This document shows, piece after piece, positions 33,693 through 46,415 of a stretch of 64,000 bases of DNA. A program made the position numbers and the translations under genes. This DNA is from Karstenula rhodostoma CBS 690.94 (taxonomy: Eukaryota > Ascomycota > Dothideomycetes > Pleosporales > Didymosphaeriaceae): positions 89,375 to 153,374 of the forward strand of contig MU001505.1 of assembly GCA_010093485.1 (NCBI GenBank), written 5' to 3'. Position 1 is the stretch's first letter; each line of letters starts with the position of its first letter. The notes below the pieces were generated by a model that was not told where the DNA came from, made no database searches, and saw only the letters and a list, made by a program, of their open reading frames with translations.

Positions 33693-33999
33693 TCACCTGG
33701 AAAGGATTTGAGTACACTGTGTTACCCCAGGAGGAGCAATGCAGTACTCAGACTTTTGGCCTGGTCCTGGAGCATCGGTCTTGGTGCGGTTTGTCGCAAA
33801 AAAGGGTTGAAGCTTTGATGAAGCGATTTAGAACATGTTTGGATGTTTCCTTTCTATAAGCCGTGGTATTTTCGTCTCTTGTTGTTAGATACTCCGTAGC
33901 TTGCATAGCTCATGATATGCAAAACCCAATCCTACCTTCTACCTAAAACGCCGTTCTTAATGCAATGCCAATCCAGGTATCGTCCTTTGAAAACATTCC
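33693..33999. other. Convergent 3' region, AXL2 and DRE2
   Basis: 307 bp between two stop codons. It probably contains both 3' untranslated regions; nothing else was recognised. Confidence 0.5.
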
Positions 34000-34964
34000 T
34001 TACAACTGGATATCGTTGTTGAGCAATCGCACCTCCTCGCCGGGCTTGAATGCCGGCAAGCCAATGTACGGGCATCCGTCGCATCTGAAGGCATCGCCCA
34101 GTGCGCAATTTCCACAGCTGCCGACCTTGCCTTGGACGGTGAAGTCAACCTCGGTGAGATCGTCGGTTCCTAGCTTCATTGTGCTAAGGGCGTTGTCGGC
34201 GGTGGTGCGCTTCGCAGCGTCTTCGGCTTCGAGTTTCTCCTTCATGCCGCAGGTGCAGTCTTTGCAGGCGCGGCGTCGCTTTCCGGGCTTGGGTCGGCAC
34301 TCAGGGGCTGATGATGGTTAGTATGGTGGCCTGAGGGAGTTGAGCTTGACTTACGCTGGACGACTGGACGAGCCATGTCCTCCTCTGTGATCAAGTCGTC
34401 CTCGTCAATCAAATCGTCATCCTCGCCCGTGATAATCTCAGCATCGAGGTCGTCGCTGAAATCTACAAAGCCCACACCGGCGGGCTGTACAGGTTGAACA
34501 GATGGTGCTTGCTCGCGCTTGCCGTTGCCGTTGAGAGGAACTGAGCCATTTGCCTTCTTCCTCAGCTTAAGAGGTATAGACACGCTCTCGACCTGCTCAG
34601 GCTTCGCCATGCCGTCGGCGCCATCGATCAGGCCAGCGAGGATAGCCTCAGTCTTCACTGCGCCACCTGCCGCGCCGAACACGCCATCCTGGCTTTTGAG
34701 CAAGCCGCCTGCTTTGAGTGCGCCGGCGACCTTGTTCATGACATCTCGATGGAGCAACTTGTGACTTTCGCGCGTGGTACCGTCGGCGTCGGTGAGGAGC
34801 AGCACAACATCGTATGTGGAGGACGGCAGCTGGACCAGGCCTGCGGCGAGGCGATCCAGCATCTGCAGGTCGGCAGAGGAGCGATGGTGGATTTCGTAGA
34901 CCTTGTCGAGCACTTCGGGGTGCGCCGCGATGGACGGGCCTGCGAGGAGGAGCGTGCGGGCCAT
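34000..34964 (-). CDS. DRE2: Anamorsin/Dre2, cytosolic iron-sulfur cluster assembly factor
   Basis: Two exons (34964-34355 and 34307-34000) give 305 residues; an in-frame ATG at 35006 would add 14 residues. The N-terminal half has the methyltransferase-like fold of fungal Dre2 ([16 protein letters not shown]...[17 protein letters not shown]). An acidic linker follows. The C-terminal CIAPIN1 domain holds both cluster motifs: [17 protein letters not shown], then [17 protein letters not shown] (C-x2-C-x7-C-x2-C). The protein takes electrons from Tah18 and passes them to the cytosolic Fe-S assembly pathway. The intron falls exactly before the first cluster motif. Confidence 0.95.
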
Positions 34965-35006
34965 GGCGGGGTTGTGGACTCGCGAAAATGGGGAAAAGCG
35001 TGGCAA

Positions 35007-36068
35007 GAGAGTTTCCAGAGCAGATGGGGGCGAGTGGTAGTAGGACTTGGAGGCGCGGGTGTGTGTGAGGTGCGAGAAGACTCAGTCGTGTATTAGCAAG
35101 CAGGCCTTCGGTTCGGACCGCTACCGCTTTTTTTAGGACGCCTCCTGCGGCCTCGGAGAAGCAGCAAATTGGTGGGGTGATGATGAGCCGCCGGTGCGTA
35201 AGCAGAAATGTCAGGTGACCGGTCCGGCGCTCGGCGAAAGTGGGCATGTGACGCTTGCTGCGCCGACCACGCCCAGCCCAGACAGACCCACTTCGAAAGT
35301 CTGGGGTAAACGCGCCGCCAGAGCTGCTCAGCTGGCGGATGCGCTGCGACATGTAGCTGGTTGGCACAGTTGCCATTGTGCATGCTGACGACCGCTAAGG
35401 TCCCATTTCAACTGATGAGCTACCGGGCAGCTGTGACCCGGGTCGCGCTTGCCGGTCTGCGAGGGATTGTTTACCGTCACATTGCTCACACGAGCATCAC
35501 GCTTCCTAGTGTGACGTAGCGGCCCATGCTGAACAACGTCCAGCACTCCAGGGCCCGGCCATTGCCTCACGGCATTCTCAATCGCGAACGCAATGCGTGT
35601 CTCGCGCCGCAGGGAGGGATCCAGGGCATGGGGACCTTACAGATTGCTGCAAACATATAAAAGGGAGCCTGTTGCATCAGAAGCGGGGTCTCTGCTGCAA
35701 TTCCGCCTTTGTCCGAGCTTCACCATTGCAACATTGTCACATCATCCCCACCACACTCTCCCAAACACTGCAACAGTCGATCCTGTATCTAACTGAAACG
35801 TCTCCTTTGCTTCCCATCCATCGCCATTGAGCTAATCTGCAAGGTACGCCAGACGCCGCCCGCTCCTTCAACAGTGGCTTGAGCATCGGACCGACACTTG
35901 TTGTTGTTGTCATTGGCCCGAGCTGATGCGTCTCGTGATGGCGACTGACCTCGTTCTAGAGCTCTCCCGCCGGTGCTCAGCTACTTGACTCCCGACATCT
36001 CCTCAACAGCTCCAATCTTCACGCACTCGTCTCATCTCACCACTCTCCCAAACGAACAACAATCAATC
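35007..36068. promoter_or_regulatory. Divergent promoter region and 5' leader, DRE2 and Stf2-like gene
   Basis: About 1.06 kb. It holds a TATA box (35656-35662) and CT-rich DNA, and the leader of the plus-strand gene probably carries an untranslated intron at 35844-35959: the donor GTACGC follows AAG, an ACTGAC branch-like motif lies inside, and the acceptor is TTCTAG. No coding frame is supported. Confidence 0.55.
35656..35662 (+). promoter_or_regulatory. TATA box upstream of the Stf2-like gene
   Basis: TATAAAA followed by a pyrimidine-rich stretch. It lies about 410 bp before the split start codon, which fits a transcript with a spliced leader. Inducible fungal genes often have such a box. 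Confidence 0.5.
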
Positions 36069-36764
36069 AGTAAGTGCTTCCGTTCCTTCCGCGTACCGTT
36101 GCTTCCATATCGACTTGATCCACATCTGGAACCTGCAACGGCTTGGGCAGATGCGAAGACCTCAGTGCCGTCTAAAGACATGCTCATTGCTCTATCCTAC
36201 CTACGAGCTTCATTACTGACCATTGAGCAGTGACGCGCTCCCACAAGTTCACGGACCGCGACCATGCTGGCCTTGCTGACGGCTCCGCTCACCCCGAGGA
36301 GCACCTTCCTCGGTACTTCGCCAAGTCAGGCAACACTGGCGAGGACCCGAACAAGACCAAGAAAAACGGTGGTGGAAAAGGCAATTGGTATGTCAACCCT
36401 TCACCCTCGATATCATCTCACGTTTTCGGGCCGATGTGATACACCCCTCTATGATGGACTTCGGGCCCCACATTACATCAGATGTCCCTCATTGCGATGG
36501 TCCCTTGCTGACTGCTTCATCGTAACTAGGGGTCAAGCCGGTGATGAGGTCGAGGACATGGGCTACAACATAGCCAACGCTCGTCGCCGAAGCAACTCCA
36601 GCACGAACCCCACCCGAGACTTCAAGACCAAGTTCGAGACCATCGAGCCTGAGCCTGTCTTTGAGGAGGAGCTCCATGGCCCCATGGGTGCTGAGCTTGA
36701 CAAAGAGAGCACTACCTCCAGCTCCAACACCGTCGAGGAAGAGGACGCCTCCAAGAAGCTCTAA
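36069..36764 (+). CDS. Stf2/Tma10-like stress-associated small protein; start codon split by an intron
   Basis: The CDS is a single base A at 36069, exon 36231-36387 and exon 36530-36764, giving 130 residues. The A of the ATG lies before a GTAAGT...CAG intron of 161 nt, and the TG follows it; reading TG-ACG-CGC gives the family N-terminus MTRSHKFTDRD. Conserved stretches are LPRYFAKSGNTGEDPNKTKK and GGGKGNWG with its Trp rebuilt across the second intron, then GDEVEDMGYN and RRRSNSS. This matches the fungal relatives of yeast Stf2 and Tma10 (ATPase-stabilising or ribosome-associated hydrophilins). The C-terminus is acidic and disordered. The molecular role is not settled even in yeast. Confidence 0.85.
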
Positions 36765-37640
36765 GCTGGTGCTCGAAAGAGACAGCTGGGGACGGGAGTG
36801 GAAGCGCAAGGCATTTGACACAGCATGAGCACTGTTGGCTGCGAGTCAACTGGAACGTTCACTCGTTGGAAGTTGGCGACGCTCATGTTCGGTGTGTGAT
36901 GGTCTTCACGGGAAATTGATGATTGCCCGGCAAACAGTTATAACATCATGTACTATGCTTTCTGCCCAGGTCGGGTGTTGGCACAGCGCCTATGGTGTTT
37001 GGGGATCAGAATCTTTTCGTCCCTCTTTACGAGTTTCTTCCGTAGGGCATGGGTATCACGAAGTATGGTAAATGACCAGCAATGTAAAATAAATTGAAGG
37101 ATATAAAATATCCGCCACAAAGAAAACCTGATGGCATAGGCATGAGAGAGAACAACGTAATGCAACGAAGTAGTCACGAATGTCGTGCAGCTCACGAAAG
37201 CTATCACGCATCGGAATGACCGGGGGGCTCGAGTGTCGGCCACGGCCGCATAGCGTTGACAAACACACTTCAATGGAGATTATACTTCAAGCTTGGGAGC
37301 AGGTGCGTACAGGTCGTCTCCGAAGACGTGTGCTGCGAGCATTTCGGGACGACTCAGATTCTTGTAACAGTGACTATATCAGAAGAATCATCAAAAAAAA
37401 AATCATCTCATATGGATTCTGGCATGCATATACCATGTGCTGGGGTAACAAGAGGGTTTCAAATGTCGGTGCACTGCGTGGTGAAGGTGAGCGTACCTGC
37501 CCCGTTAACCCCGTGCCGGGACCACATCCCTGTCCGAGCTTTCCTGTATGTTTTCGACCAACGCATAGAGGTCGTCAACACCGCAAACGCAACACGCGAT
37601 CGGCGGCGCATCGCGCAACTCTCCACCTTGCTCGCGCATC
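36765..37640. other. Intergenic region before NUP133
   Basis: 876 bp between two plus-strand genes: a 3' region, then the NUP133 promoter. An A-run lies near 37393. No gene or named site is recognised. Confidence 0.5.
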
Positions 37641-40600
37641 ATGTTTTCTCCCGAGGCATCCAGCCAGAGCGTGCGCAACTTGCAACGGAACCCGCGTCGG
37701 CGCCCGCGCAACTCGACTGAGCCGCAGCAGCAGCAACCCCGACGGAAGCGCAGCAAGTTGGGCGACGAGACTTTTGTATCTGTGGAAGACGACTCGTTCG
37801 ACGAGAATGGAAACGGGAGCATAAGCTTGAATGGCCACGCAGGCTACGGCAGCATCGAGTCGAGCTTGGTGCTGTTGGATATGCCGGTTCGCGACAAGAA
37901 GGGCGCTGTGCAGCGCGTATTCAAGGAAGACATTGCGCTATACCTGGTGGGTGCAGCTGCTGAACGAGACAGTCATGCCTCTGCTGACATTTGCGTTCGC
38001 AGAACAAGTGCGAGAACTACAGCGTCAAGAGGCTGCCTAGCTTTCCCTCGGCCCTCGCTGGCGGGTCCAGTACGTCGCAATCGCCTTCGCATCCCTCGCA
38101 CTCTCCGCTGACTGTTGTGTAGCACCATTCCGCGCCTCAGCCCTGCCTGTTGCGGGCCTCGCTCTTGCGTTGACTTCCGATCAAGCCCTCGTATGGGACT
38201 ACGCCGGCGCGACCGGCGTCTCCAAGATCCTCGCTCTCCCCTTACCACCCGCTCTGAAAAATGCCGATCCTCTTCCACTGGGGCAAATCGTTCGCAATGG
38301 ACCGACAAACGACTTCGGCGTTGTTGCTGTCGCGCCCTCGACAGGAAAGATCGTGTTCTGGGAGAACATCGACAGCGCTGAGACACGCAGCCTGTTTACT
38401 CAGCGCAAGCAGGGTGTGGAAGGCGTGGTGAAGCTCTATTCCGGGGAACGCATCACGGATATAGTGGACGTGGATCATGCGGGTTACATACTCGTTTTGA
38501 GCAGCGGTCGGCTCGCCCAACTCACGCTGAGGGATGCACAAGGTCGACCGAGCATTACCACTAACGTTCTGAACAGCCCCAACGGGTCGTCCGGCAGCTT
38601 GTTCAGTCTGAAAGGTCTTCTCGGCGGCGCTATTCGCAAGACGATCGCGTCTGTAAAAGCACACCCATCTGAATCTAAGGGCCAAATGGAAGTTGTCGCC
38701 GCGACTAGAAACGGGTTGTTCCACCTGTGGGATCTGACTTGGTCGGGGCAGCAAATATTTAAGCGCGAAATCGACGCGCGGGAGAAGATACTGGCCACAG
38801 TACAGCAAGGAAGCGCGCCGGAGATGCGCGGGCACCAAGACATTCAAGTGCTGGATTTTGCGATACGAGGTCGTTCTCGAGACCCTGCTGTGACCGATGT
38901 ACTTGTTCTCGTGGCTCTTTCCGGACACAATATGTTGCAACATTTTCTCCTGGAGGTAGACATAACCGAAGACAACGCGATTATTAGCCTCGCGATTCCG
39001 CTAAGCAACTATCACCCTGCGGAACTGCCTAAAGAAGTCACTGGAACACTCCTCTTGCCGGACCCTGGCCACACTGCACTCGTACAGTTTCCAGATGCTA
39101 TAGTCGTGGCGTCGCTTGTCCAGCCGGAAGAAGGTCCAGAAGCTCAACTTTTTGTCGACTCTGGCACCCCCGTTCTGCCCTACCAGGACTGTATCTACTT
39201 CAAACCCGATGCCCATGTCCGATCTGTGGGGCACGCCCTGGAGCCAGCCGGACGAAAGAACCAAACCAGCAGCGCTATCGTCTTCATTCAAGATTTCGGC
39301 ATTCTTCAAATCAGCGCCTATAACGGAGAGCCAAAGGCTCTCTCAAGAGTCAGTGCTAGGAGCAAGTTACAGCAGGCAACCTTTTTCAGCACGGTGCCTG
39401 GAACTATCCTGGATTTTGCTACCAAGGGTAGGTACTCTTTCAGCCAGGCTGAAGTAGAGACGGCCGCAGTTAAAATCAGCACGGGTGTGTTATCGTCATC
39501 ATTCGAACAGCTCGAAGGGACCAGCCTGATGCTAGAAGATCAGCTGCGCAAACGAGCCCTCGCTCTCCAAACATTGAACTCGCATCTACGGACCCAGTTT
39601 CCCGATCTGTCCTTTTTGGGTAGGTGGCAATTATTGTGGCATGCTGAAAAGCTTGCGGCTGCCATAAACATTTGGGATTGGTATCAAAAACAGTTACGGA
39701 AACAAGAAACACATCCTGACCTGTACCCGGAAAAGAACATCGTAGTGGACATCGTTAAAGCGCTGCACGAGAAGTTTAAGACACCGATCGATGACACCAA
39801 AGGCGAAAAGGACCCGGTCCGGCAATTCTTCCTCAAGGATATCGAGTCGCTCGACATATTGTTACCGTGGACGTGGAACTATTTCAGACTGTTCTATATC
39901 GCTCCCGATCGCGCAGCCCCCCTCAAATCGATAATGCAACGCTTACGCGAAGCTGATGAGGTCATGCTGACTGCATTCGAGACCGCCTTTAGCTTTCGAA
40001 AGGAGAACATCGAGCAGTATGGGCTGGAGGCAGAGTCCCTGGACAGCGACGGCATCTTGCGACCAGGACAGGGCTATGACAAGATCCCCCAAAACATTTG
40101 GACTTCGACCCACAATCTTACGGCTTCCGTTCGGAGCATCGTCGATGCGGGCCGCAAATACGCAGATGATTGCTACGAGAAACGCGAAGAGGAAGTCGCT
40201 GCTCAGGAAGTAGCCCATCACAACCCGCGCCTGGTACGGATAAGTTGCCAGACTCACATTGAACGCTTCCGATGGGCGCTCGACCAGAGCGACGAGAAGA
40301 AGCGATCTTCGGGTATGGGTTTACGGGATGAGTGGAACAATAACGTTCGACCGAAGCAAATCTATCACCTAGCCGGCATTGGTCTGGCCACGGAAGGTAT
40401 GAACCTTGCCGAGCACTACCACGATATGGCGACACTGGTCGATCTTATCTGGGAGGAAACACTATATCTCCAGGAAGCCAAGACCGAAGTCAACAGCAAG
40501 ATGATCGAGACCGAGATCAACCTGAAGCTTCAACGGATTAAGGACCGTGTGACTTCTTGTTTCAAGCGTTACCACGACGGATTTGCCAACGCATATTTCT

Positions 40601-41873
40601 CCAAATACATTAGCATGGGGCAATCAGGCCTCTTGTTGAAAAAGGCGCGGGAGGAGGACGAAGACTTCCAGAAGTCGCTGTCCACGTTCCTGGGTACTGA
40701 TTCTTCGCGCTCCAAGCTGAGCTGGATCAACAACATCTGTGGTCAAAAGTCCTACAGCAGGGCCGCAAAAGATCTGCAGGCTGCCACACAGCAAGAGTCC
40801 AATAGCTGGTGCAATACCGTGGAGCTGTCCATCGCGAGACTATCCGCATTGGCACAGCAAGAAGGGGACACAGAAGAAATCGAGTCGGAATTGACAAGCG
40901 CAAGCCAACGCGCAAAGCTTGAGAAGGCCCTCCAGAAGGGTCAGAAGTTCCAGTATCAGATTGAAAACGACCTGGAGGTGGCGAGTATCCAGACCCAGCT
41001 ATATGCCTATGTTCACCCTACCACCGTCGAAGCAATGGATAACGAATCCGCTGTGCAGTTGCTCATGACAGAATACGGGCAGGGACGCCTATCTGAGCGG
41101 CCTTCTCTACAGCATCTCCTTCAACAGGGATTTGAACAACTGGTCCAACATCAGGTGCTGGAGCCTTGCCTGTTCATCGACGTTCTCACTCTGATGGTAT
41201 ACAACGATGCAACGGAAGCGGATGGCGAGGCTTGGAATCCCTTCGCGCTGGCTCTGAGGTTCCTAGCCATGAACAAGATCCAGCGGACAGTTGGAAAAGG
41301 CCTCCCTGGCCTTATCTGGAAGAGGATATTGCTGCAAGATGATTGGGTCGAAATCGATCGGACCCAGAATCTTTCAGGCGAGGGAATGACGGAATATCTG
41401 GCCCAGACCATCGCAGGGTCAACAGTCAGGACATTGACTGAGTGGATGCTGCAAGGTAAGCACGGCTAACTTTACACCTGAAGGGAATTGGACGCTAACA
41501 AAATGCAGGCGATGCAGAGCAGTTCAAGAGTGTCCGACCCCGACGAGTGCGCGACATGTTTGGCTCTGGCTGCACCGACGGCGAATTCTGTATGCGATTT
41601 CCCGAGGACGACCTACGGAAGCCCATCATCCAGGATAACCTGGCGGACGAGAGCATCCTCCAAGAGCTTGTTGAAAAACACCGGTTGGAAGAATGGTTTG
41701 ATCGAACTGTGGCGGCAGGAACTTCGGTCGCGCATGCAGAATACCAGGATGGTGAGAAGGAACCGACCGGAAGTGAGCCGACAGCCGAGCGCGTGGAGCC
41801 GGTAGCCGGAGCGCTGGCTGCAGAGCAACACGGCGGCAAGATGGATCGGGACGTGGAGATGCAGGGTTCGTAG
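37641..41873 (+). CDS. NUP133: Nucleoporin Nup133 (Y-complex subunit of the nuclear pore)
   Basis: Four exons (37641-37946, 38003-38069, 38123-41455, 41509-41873) join in frame to 1356 residues, close to the family size. After a basic, disordered N-terminus a beta-propeller region starts, with ALALTSDQALVWDYAG and ATRNGLFHLWDLTWSG as blade-like repeats. The remaining about 800 residues are all helical; LRTQFPDLSFLGRWQLLWHAEKLAAAI and LAGIGLATEGMNLAEHYHDMATLVDL are typical of the Nup133 alpha-solenoid. The protein is a scaffold of the outer rings of the nuclear pore. The first two introns lie before the propeller core, and the last separates an acidic C-terminal exon. Confidence 0.92.
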
Positions 41874-42150
41874 AGCGTACTGACGACACTGGATTTGATG
41901 TTTGTTTTTCTTTTGGGGCTAGGAATTTTTTAAGATTGCGCTTTCGGGCAGATCGTGGGTTTTGGGTTGGCATCGGGGTCAGTACTAGCATTGGGCATGG
42001 CGTTGAAGATTGCACGCGCGGCCGTTCGCGCGACTACATTCATCATTGCGGACACATTGGACATATCGTTTGTACAATAGGAGAGGCCTTCCTTATCTGA
42101 GGCTTTGGCTGAATCGAACCTGGGGAGGGAGAGGCGGGAGGGTTTGTTCA

Positions 42151-42176
42151 TCCATGTGTGTCCATGTGTGTCCATG
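42151..42176. repeat. Tandem repeat of TCCATGTGTG (2.6 copies)
   Basis: Two perfect 10-bp units and a partial third lie head to tail in non-coding DNA. Confidence 0.8.
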
Positions 42177-42823
42177 TTCGTATTCTCTCGTGAAGGCGGT
42201 TGGAGGGCGGCGCGTCAATCGAGGTCTGGAACGAGCTATTCACGGCGCGAAATATGGGGCGGCAGGACACGGTGTGGCTGAAGCGAGATGAGGTGATAGG
42301 CCCGCGGAGCGTACCGAGACAGGTGGTGCCCGCGTGCGGTACGTGTTGGGGGGTGTAGGGGGCCGTTGGCAATTTCTCACGCCGTGGACAGCGGACAGAG
42401 AGTTGCGATGATGGCATTGCGTAGGGATGGGAGGTGTTGGTGTTTGTCGAGGCGGGCACGGGCGAGGAGGCATGCCAGTGAGTGACAGATGACGGGACTG
42501 GTGGAGCGATGCGAATGCGTTGGGCGCGACACCAGAAAACAACACTCGCGGGCCTCTCGTGGCACCACGAAGACGGACCGAAGCGCCTTGTCTGTTGAGC
42601 TTGAGATGGCTTGGCTTGGGTCGCTGCGAGCGTCTAGAAATTGGACTCGGCACTGTACAATGTACAATGCATTGCTCGTGTTCACGTTGACGCCAGAGAC
42701 AGACCTAGAGCGCGCTACAGAGCAACGGCGCGCTTGCGGCTTGAGAGCGGACACTGCTTCGTACCTTGGGTAGAGCTTGTCGCACCAGCAGGGGCGAGTG
42801 GGCGCGGTGCCTGAGGGCGTGTA

Positions 42824-42865
42824 GGATGGCGGATGGCGGATGGCGGATGGCGGATGGCGGATGGC
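42824..42865. repeat. Tandem heptamer GGATGGC, six perfect units
   Basis: Six uninterrupted copies of the 7-mer GGATGGC (42 bp) in intergenic DNA upstream of the CK1 gene. The perfect repetition suggests a length-variable minisatellite. Confidence 0.9.
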
Positions 42866-42910
42866 GGTTATGGAGAGGTAGCTGCAGCGAGCTCTGTGTG
42901 GCGGTATGGG

Positions 42911-42949
42911 ACGACACGACACGACACGACACACGACACGACACACGAG
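42911..42949. repeat. ACGAC/ACACG simple repeat
   Basis: A 39-bp run built from ACGAC and ACACGAC units, lying 45 bp after the GGATGGC array. Confidence 0.8.
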
Positions 42950-43582
42950 ATGACAACGCATGTGCAGACAGCGGCCAGCGTCGAGGCTGTGAAATTACAC
43001 ATCACGTGGCTTATGCGTCGATAGCACCTTCCGCATCGCGCCTGGAAGCGCTTGCCGCCAGTTAGCAGTTAGGCGCAGCGTCGGTGCCGGATGGATGCTC
43101 GCTGGGCGTTGCATTGCAGCAGCGGCGCGAGAGCTGGGAACATTCTGGAGAAAACGCCCGTCCGCCCGCCCACTCATGTTGCACCGCCGGCGGCTGCTGC
43201 TGTCGCCTGTCCGGGTCGCCTTTCGACCAGCCTCAGGTCGTCCCAGGCGGAGCACTTTTTGTGCCCTGCGTAGAATCGCCGTAGATGCCAATGCCAATGC
43301 AGTTCAGGGCCGTGCGCCGTGCGTCTAGCGTCGAGCCCGCCCCTTCCCTTCTCCAAAGCCTTGCTACAACCTGACCCATCACCAACTACCCTCTCATTTT
43401 CACGCCGCATTCTTCACGCACGCAGCGCCCCAGAGTCGACAGCTGCCCGGCTGCACTCGCCTTCTTGCCTCGCCGCCGTCCCACGCTGCTGCTCCCCGGC
43501 CCCAGGCACCGCACCCTCCTCTCCGCCCCCAGCCTCTGCTTGAGCTGCGGCTCCTCAGCTGCACCCTCCACACGACCGCACA

Positions 43583-45195
43583 ATGGCATCCGGCACCAGC
43601 TCCTCCAACGTCGTGGGCGTGCACTACCGCGTCGGCAAGAAGATCGGCGAGGGCTCCTTCGGCGTCATCTTCGAGGGCACCAACCTGCTCAACCAGCAGC
43701 AGGTCGCCATCAAGTTCGAGCCGCGCAAGAGCGACGCTCCCCAGCTGCGCGATGAGTACCGCACCTACAAGATCCTCGTGGGATGTCGTGAGTAGACCCC
43801 TTTCCGTTCCCCGTGACGCACGCGATGATTCGCTCTGCGCACCTTGGCTGGCTAGTCCACATCGTCTTGCCTCGGCTGTTCGCTCCACGGCCATTCTTAC
43901 GACGTCCTCATTTCAATGCTACACACAAACTGACCCTGCTGCAGCTGGCATCCCCAATGTGTACTACTTCGGGCAGGAGGGCCTCCACAACATCCTGGTC
44001 ATTGACCTGCTCGGCCCCAGCTTGGAGGACCTTTTCGACCACTGCAACCGGAAGTTCTCCATCAAGACCGTCGTCATGGTAGCAAAGCAGATGGTCCGTA
44101 GCCCGTTCCTCCTTCATTCCCACCATCTAACGTTGCCCAGCTGTCCCGTGTGCAAACCATCCACGAGAAGAACCTCATCTACCGAGACATCAAGCCCGAC
44201 AACTTCCTCATCGGCCGACCCGGCTCCAAGGCCGCTAACGTCATCCACGTTGTCGACTTTGGCATGGCCAAGCAGTACCGCGACCCCAAGACAAAGCAGC
44301 ACATCCCTTACAGAGAACGCAAGTCGCTCTCTGGAACCGCGCGATACATGAGTATCAACACGCATCTTGGAAGAGAGCAGTCGCGACGAGATGACTTGGA
44401 GGCGCTTGGTCATGTTTTCATGTACTTCCTCCGAGGCGGACTTCCGTGGCAGGGGCTCAAGGCGGCCACCAACAAGCAAAAGTACGAGAAGATTGGCGAG
44501 AAGAAGCAGACCACGCCAATTAAGGATCTCTGCGATAGCTTTCCTGGTATGTAAATTCTATGGTCCGTTCGAGCGTCTACTAACGCCTCACAGAGGAGTT
44601 CAACAAGTACCTGAGCTACGTCCGTAACCTCGGCTTCGAGGACACGCCCGACTACGACTACCTGCGCGAGCTTTTCACGCAGGCGCTGAAGAGCACGGGC
44701 GAGGTGGAAGACGGCGAGTATGACTGGATGAAGCTTAATAACGGCAAGGGTTGGGAACAGATGAAGTCGCACCCATCAGCTGTCCAGCAGCTGCACCACA
44801 GCAACGTCAACCCAAACTCATCGACCGCAGTCAACGTTCACGGCCAGCCCCACGCCAGGCAACAGAAGACACACCTCCCGGTCGACCACCACCGATTGAA
44901 CGCGGATCTCCCAAAGCCCGGAGCGACACGAGGCCCGCCCGGAAGAAGCCCAAGAGATCTCCAGCAACGCGGCAGCCATCCAGACGCAGTCAAGCGGAAG
45001 AGCGCAGCCGATCTCGCACCGCCGGAGGGCTCTACGCAAGCCCAATTCCAGCACAGCCAGCCGAACCTGACGAGCAACCGCGTGACACCTACGGCGAGCC
45101 CCAACGCTCAGCCACCTCGGCAACAACAGGCTGAGAAGCCGAGTTTTGGCAAGAAACTGATGGGTGTACTTTGCTGCGGCGGAGGCGGGTCCTAG
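43583..45195 (+). CDS. Casein kinase I, membrane-anchored Yck type
   Basis: Four exons (43583-43787, 43945-44093, 44141-44546, 44594-45195) give 453 residues. The kinase domain starts after 14 residues with the glycine loop [10 protein letters not shown] and the Lys in VAIKFEP. The catalytic loop is [10 protein letters not shown], and the activation region includes [13 protein letters not shown], the CK1 signature [16 protein letters not shown] and [12 protein letters not shown]. The C-terminal tail is rich in Gln, Pro and His and ends in VLCCGGGGS; paired cysteines at the end are the palmitoylation signal that places Yck1/Yck2 kinases on the plasma membrane. It should act in nutrient signalling, endocytosis and morphogenesis. 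Confidence 0.94.
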
Positions 45196-46415
45196 GCGGT
45201 GCTCTAGTTGCCGCTGCAGCCTGCATGGCATGTGAACCCAGCACCAGCGCAAACAAAGCGTTAATCTCCTCCACCACATTTTCTTGCGGTCATCATATTG
45301 CATTCTGGAGTTCCGTCCTTGAGCGAAGCGACGGCCGCCCTCCATCACATTGGTTTTTGCGTTCTCTGAAGCTACTGTATAGGTACTTTGTAATGATTGG
45401 GTTTGCTATAGACGGGTGGGGTTGGGAAGGCCTAAAACACCATCTCTCTCTTTCTCTCCGACACTGTTAGTAATGGAACGATGCACGACACACACTTGGG
45501 AGCACAAACTATTGAGTGCTTTCACTCCATGGACCAGACATACATCTACCTCAAACTGTTGTCTTTTTGACTTGTTAATTTTCCTGTTGCCTTTGTTAGA
45601 AGCGGTAGCGCTGGATGTGTAGGTTTTTTTTTTTTGCTGTGTTGGGTGTATGGGTGTTTTGGCGTGGGGTGAGAAGGGGGTCCTTGTGTTTTCCTATATG
45701 CGTGAAAGAGAGAGGGTGGCAGGGGAAGAAGGGGAACAGGGTGTGGGGAGGCGGGAGGCGGGAGGCGGGATGGAGGGCTGGGGATAGATTGGAATTGACA
45801 GGGTGAAGATGTGTCTTTCGAATACGTGATGTGCCTGCTTGTGCTGTTTCTTTCCAGGACGTGTTGGTATCTGAGGTGCGCGTCGTGTTCGTGTAGCAGA
45901 GATTTTTGTTACGCAGGTCAGGTGTCAATATCAGTACATGATGGGGGTATTGAAGTCTCATGGGATGGGCGCTGCGATGGCGATGGTCTGGGGGCGGTGA
46001 CGGTGTCTGTCTGTATGCGTGCTTGTGCTTGTGCTTGGGCTTGGGCTGTGAGAGGGGATGAGGCGCTGGACTGGACTGCTCGCAGACAAGAAGGGGCAAC
46101 CCGAACTTTCTTCTGGATAGGGGGAAGGAAGGAAAGGGGGGATCGTAGGCTTGTGTCGATCGGATGGCCGCGGCATCGCGCGAGGTTGATAGGGAACGAA
46201 CGGGGCAACAGCGGCAAGAAGAGTAATACAATGCGAGGTAGGTAGGTGGTCAGATAACGGGAGCAGAAACAGGCCCAAGATTGATAATTGCAACTGGGCC
46301 GTTAAGCCGCCCATGTTGTCCTTGAAGACTAGAAAAAAGAATATCCCGCCCTGCCAACGCCGACGCTATGCATGCCCCAGACCGTAGTGTGGTGGTGGGA
46401 GGAGACGGACCGGGC
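45196..46415. other. Convergent 3' region, CK1 and SWC4
   Basis: 1.2 kb between two stop codons, with a T-run at 45625-45636 and purine-rich DNA around 45670-45780. No coding frame or RNA gene is recognised. Confidence 0.5.

Larger units (their letters stand above)
41874..43582. other. Intergenic region with simple repeats, upstream of casein kinase I
   Basis: 1.7 kb between NUP133 and the CK1 gene. It contains three short tandem arrays (42151-42176, 42824-42865, 42911-42949) and a CT-rich stretch at 43430-43580 that should be the CK1 promoter and leader. None of the many small frames is supported. Confidence 0.55.

Noticed and set aside
42100..42130. tRNA-like T-loop on the minus strand (GGTTCGATTC)
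   Set aside because: The flanking bases do not form a T stem and no acceptor or anticodon arm fits.
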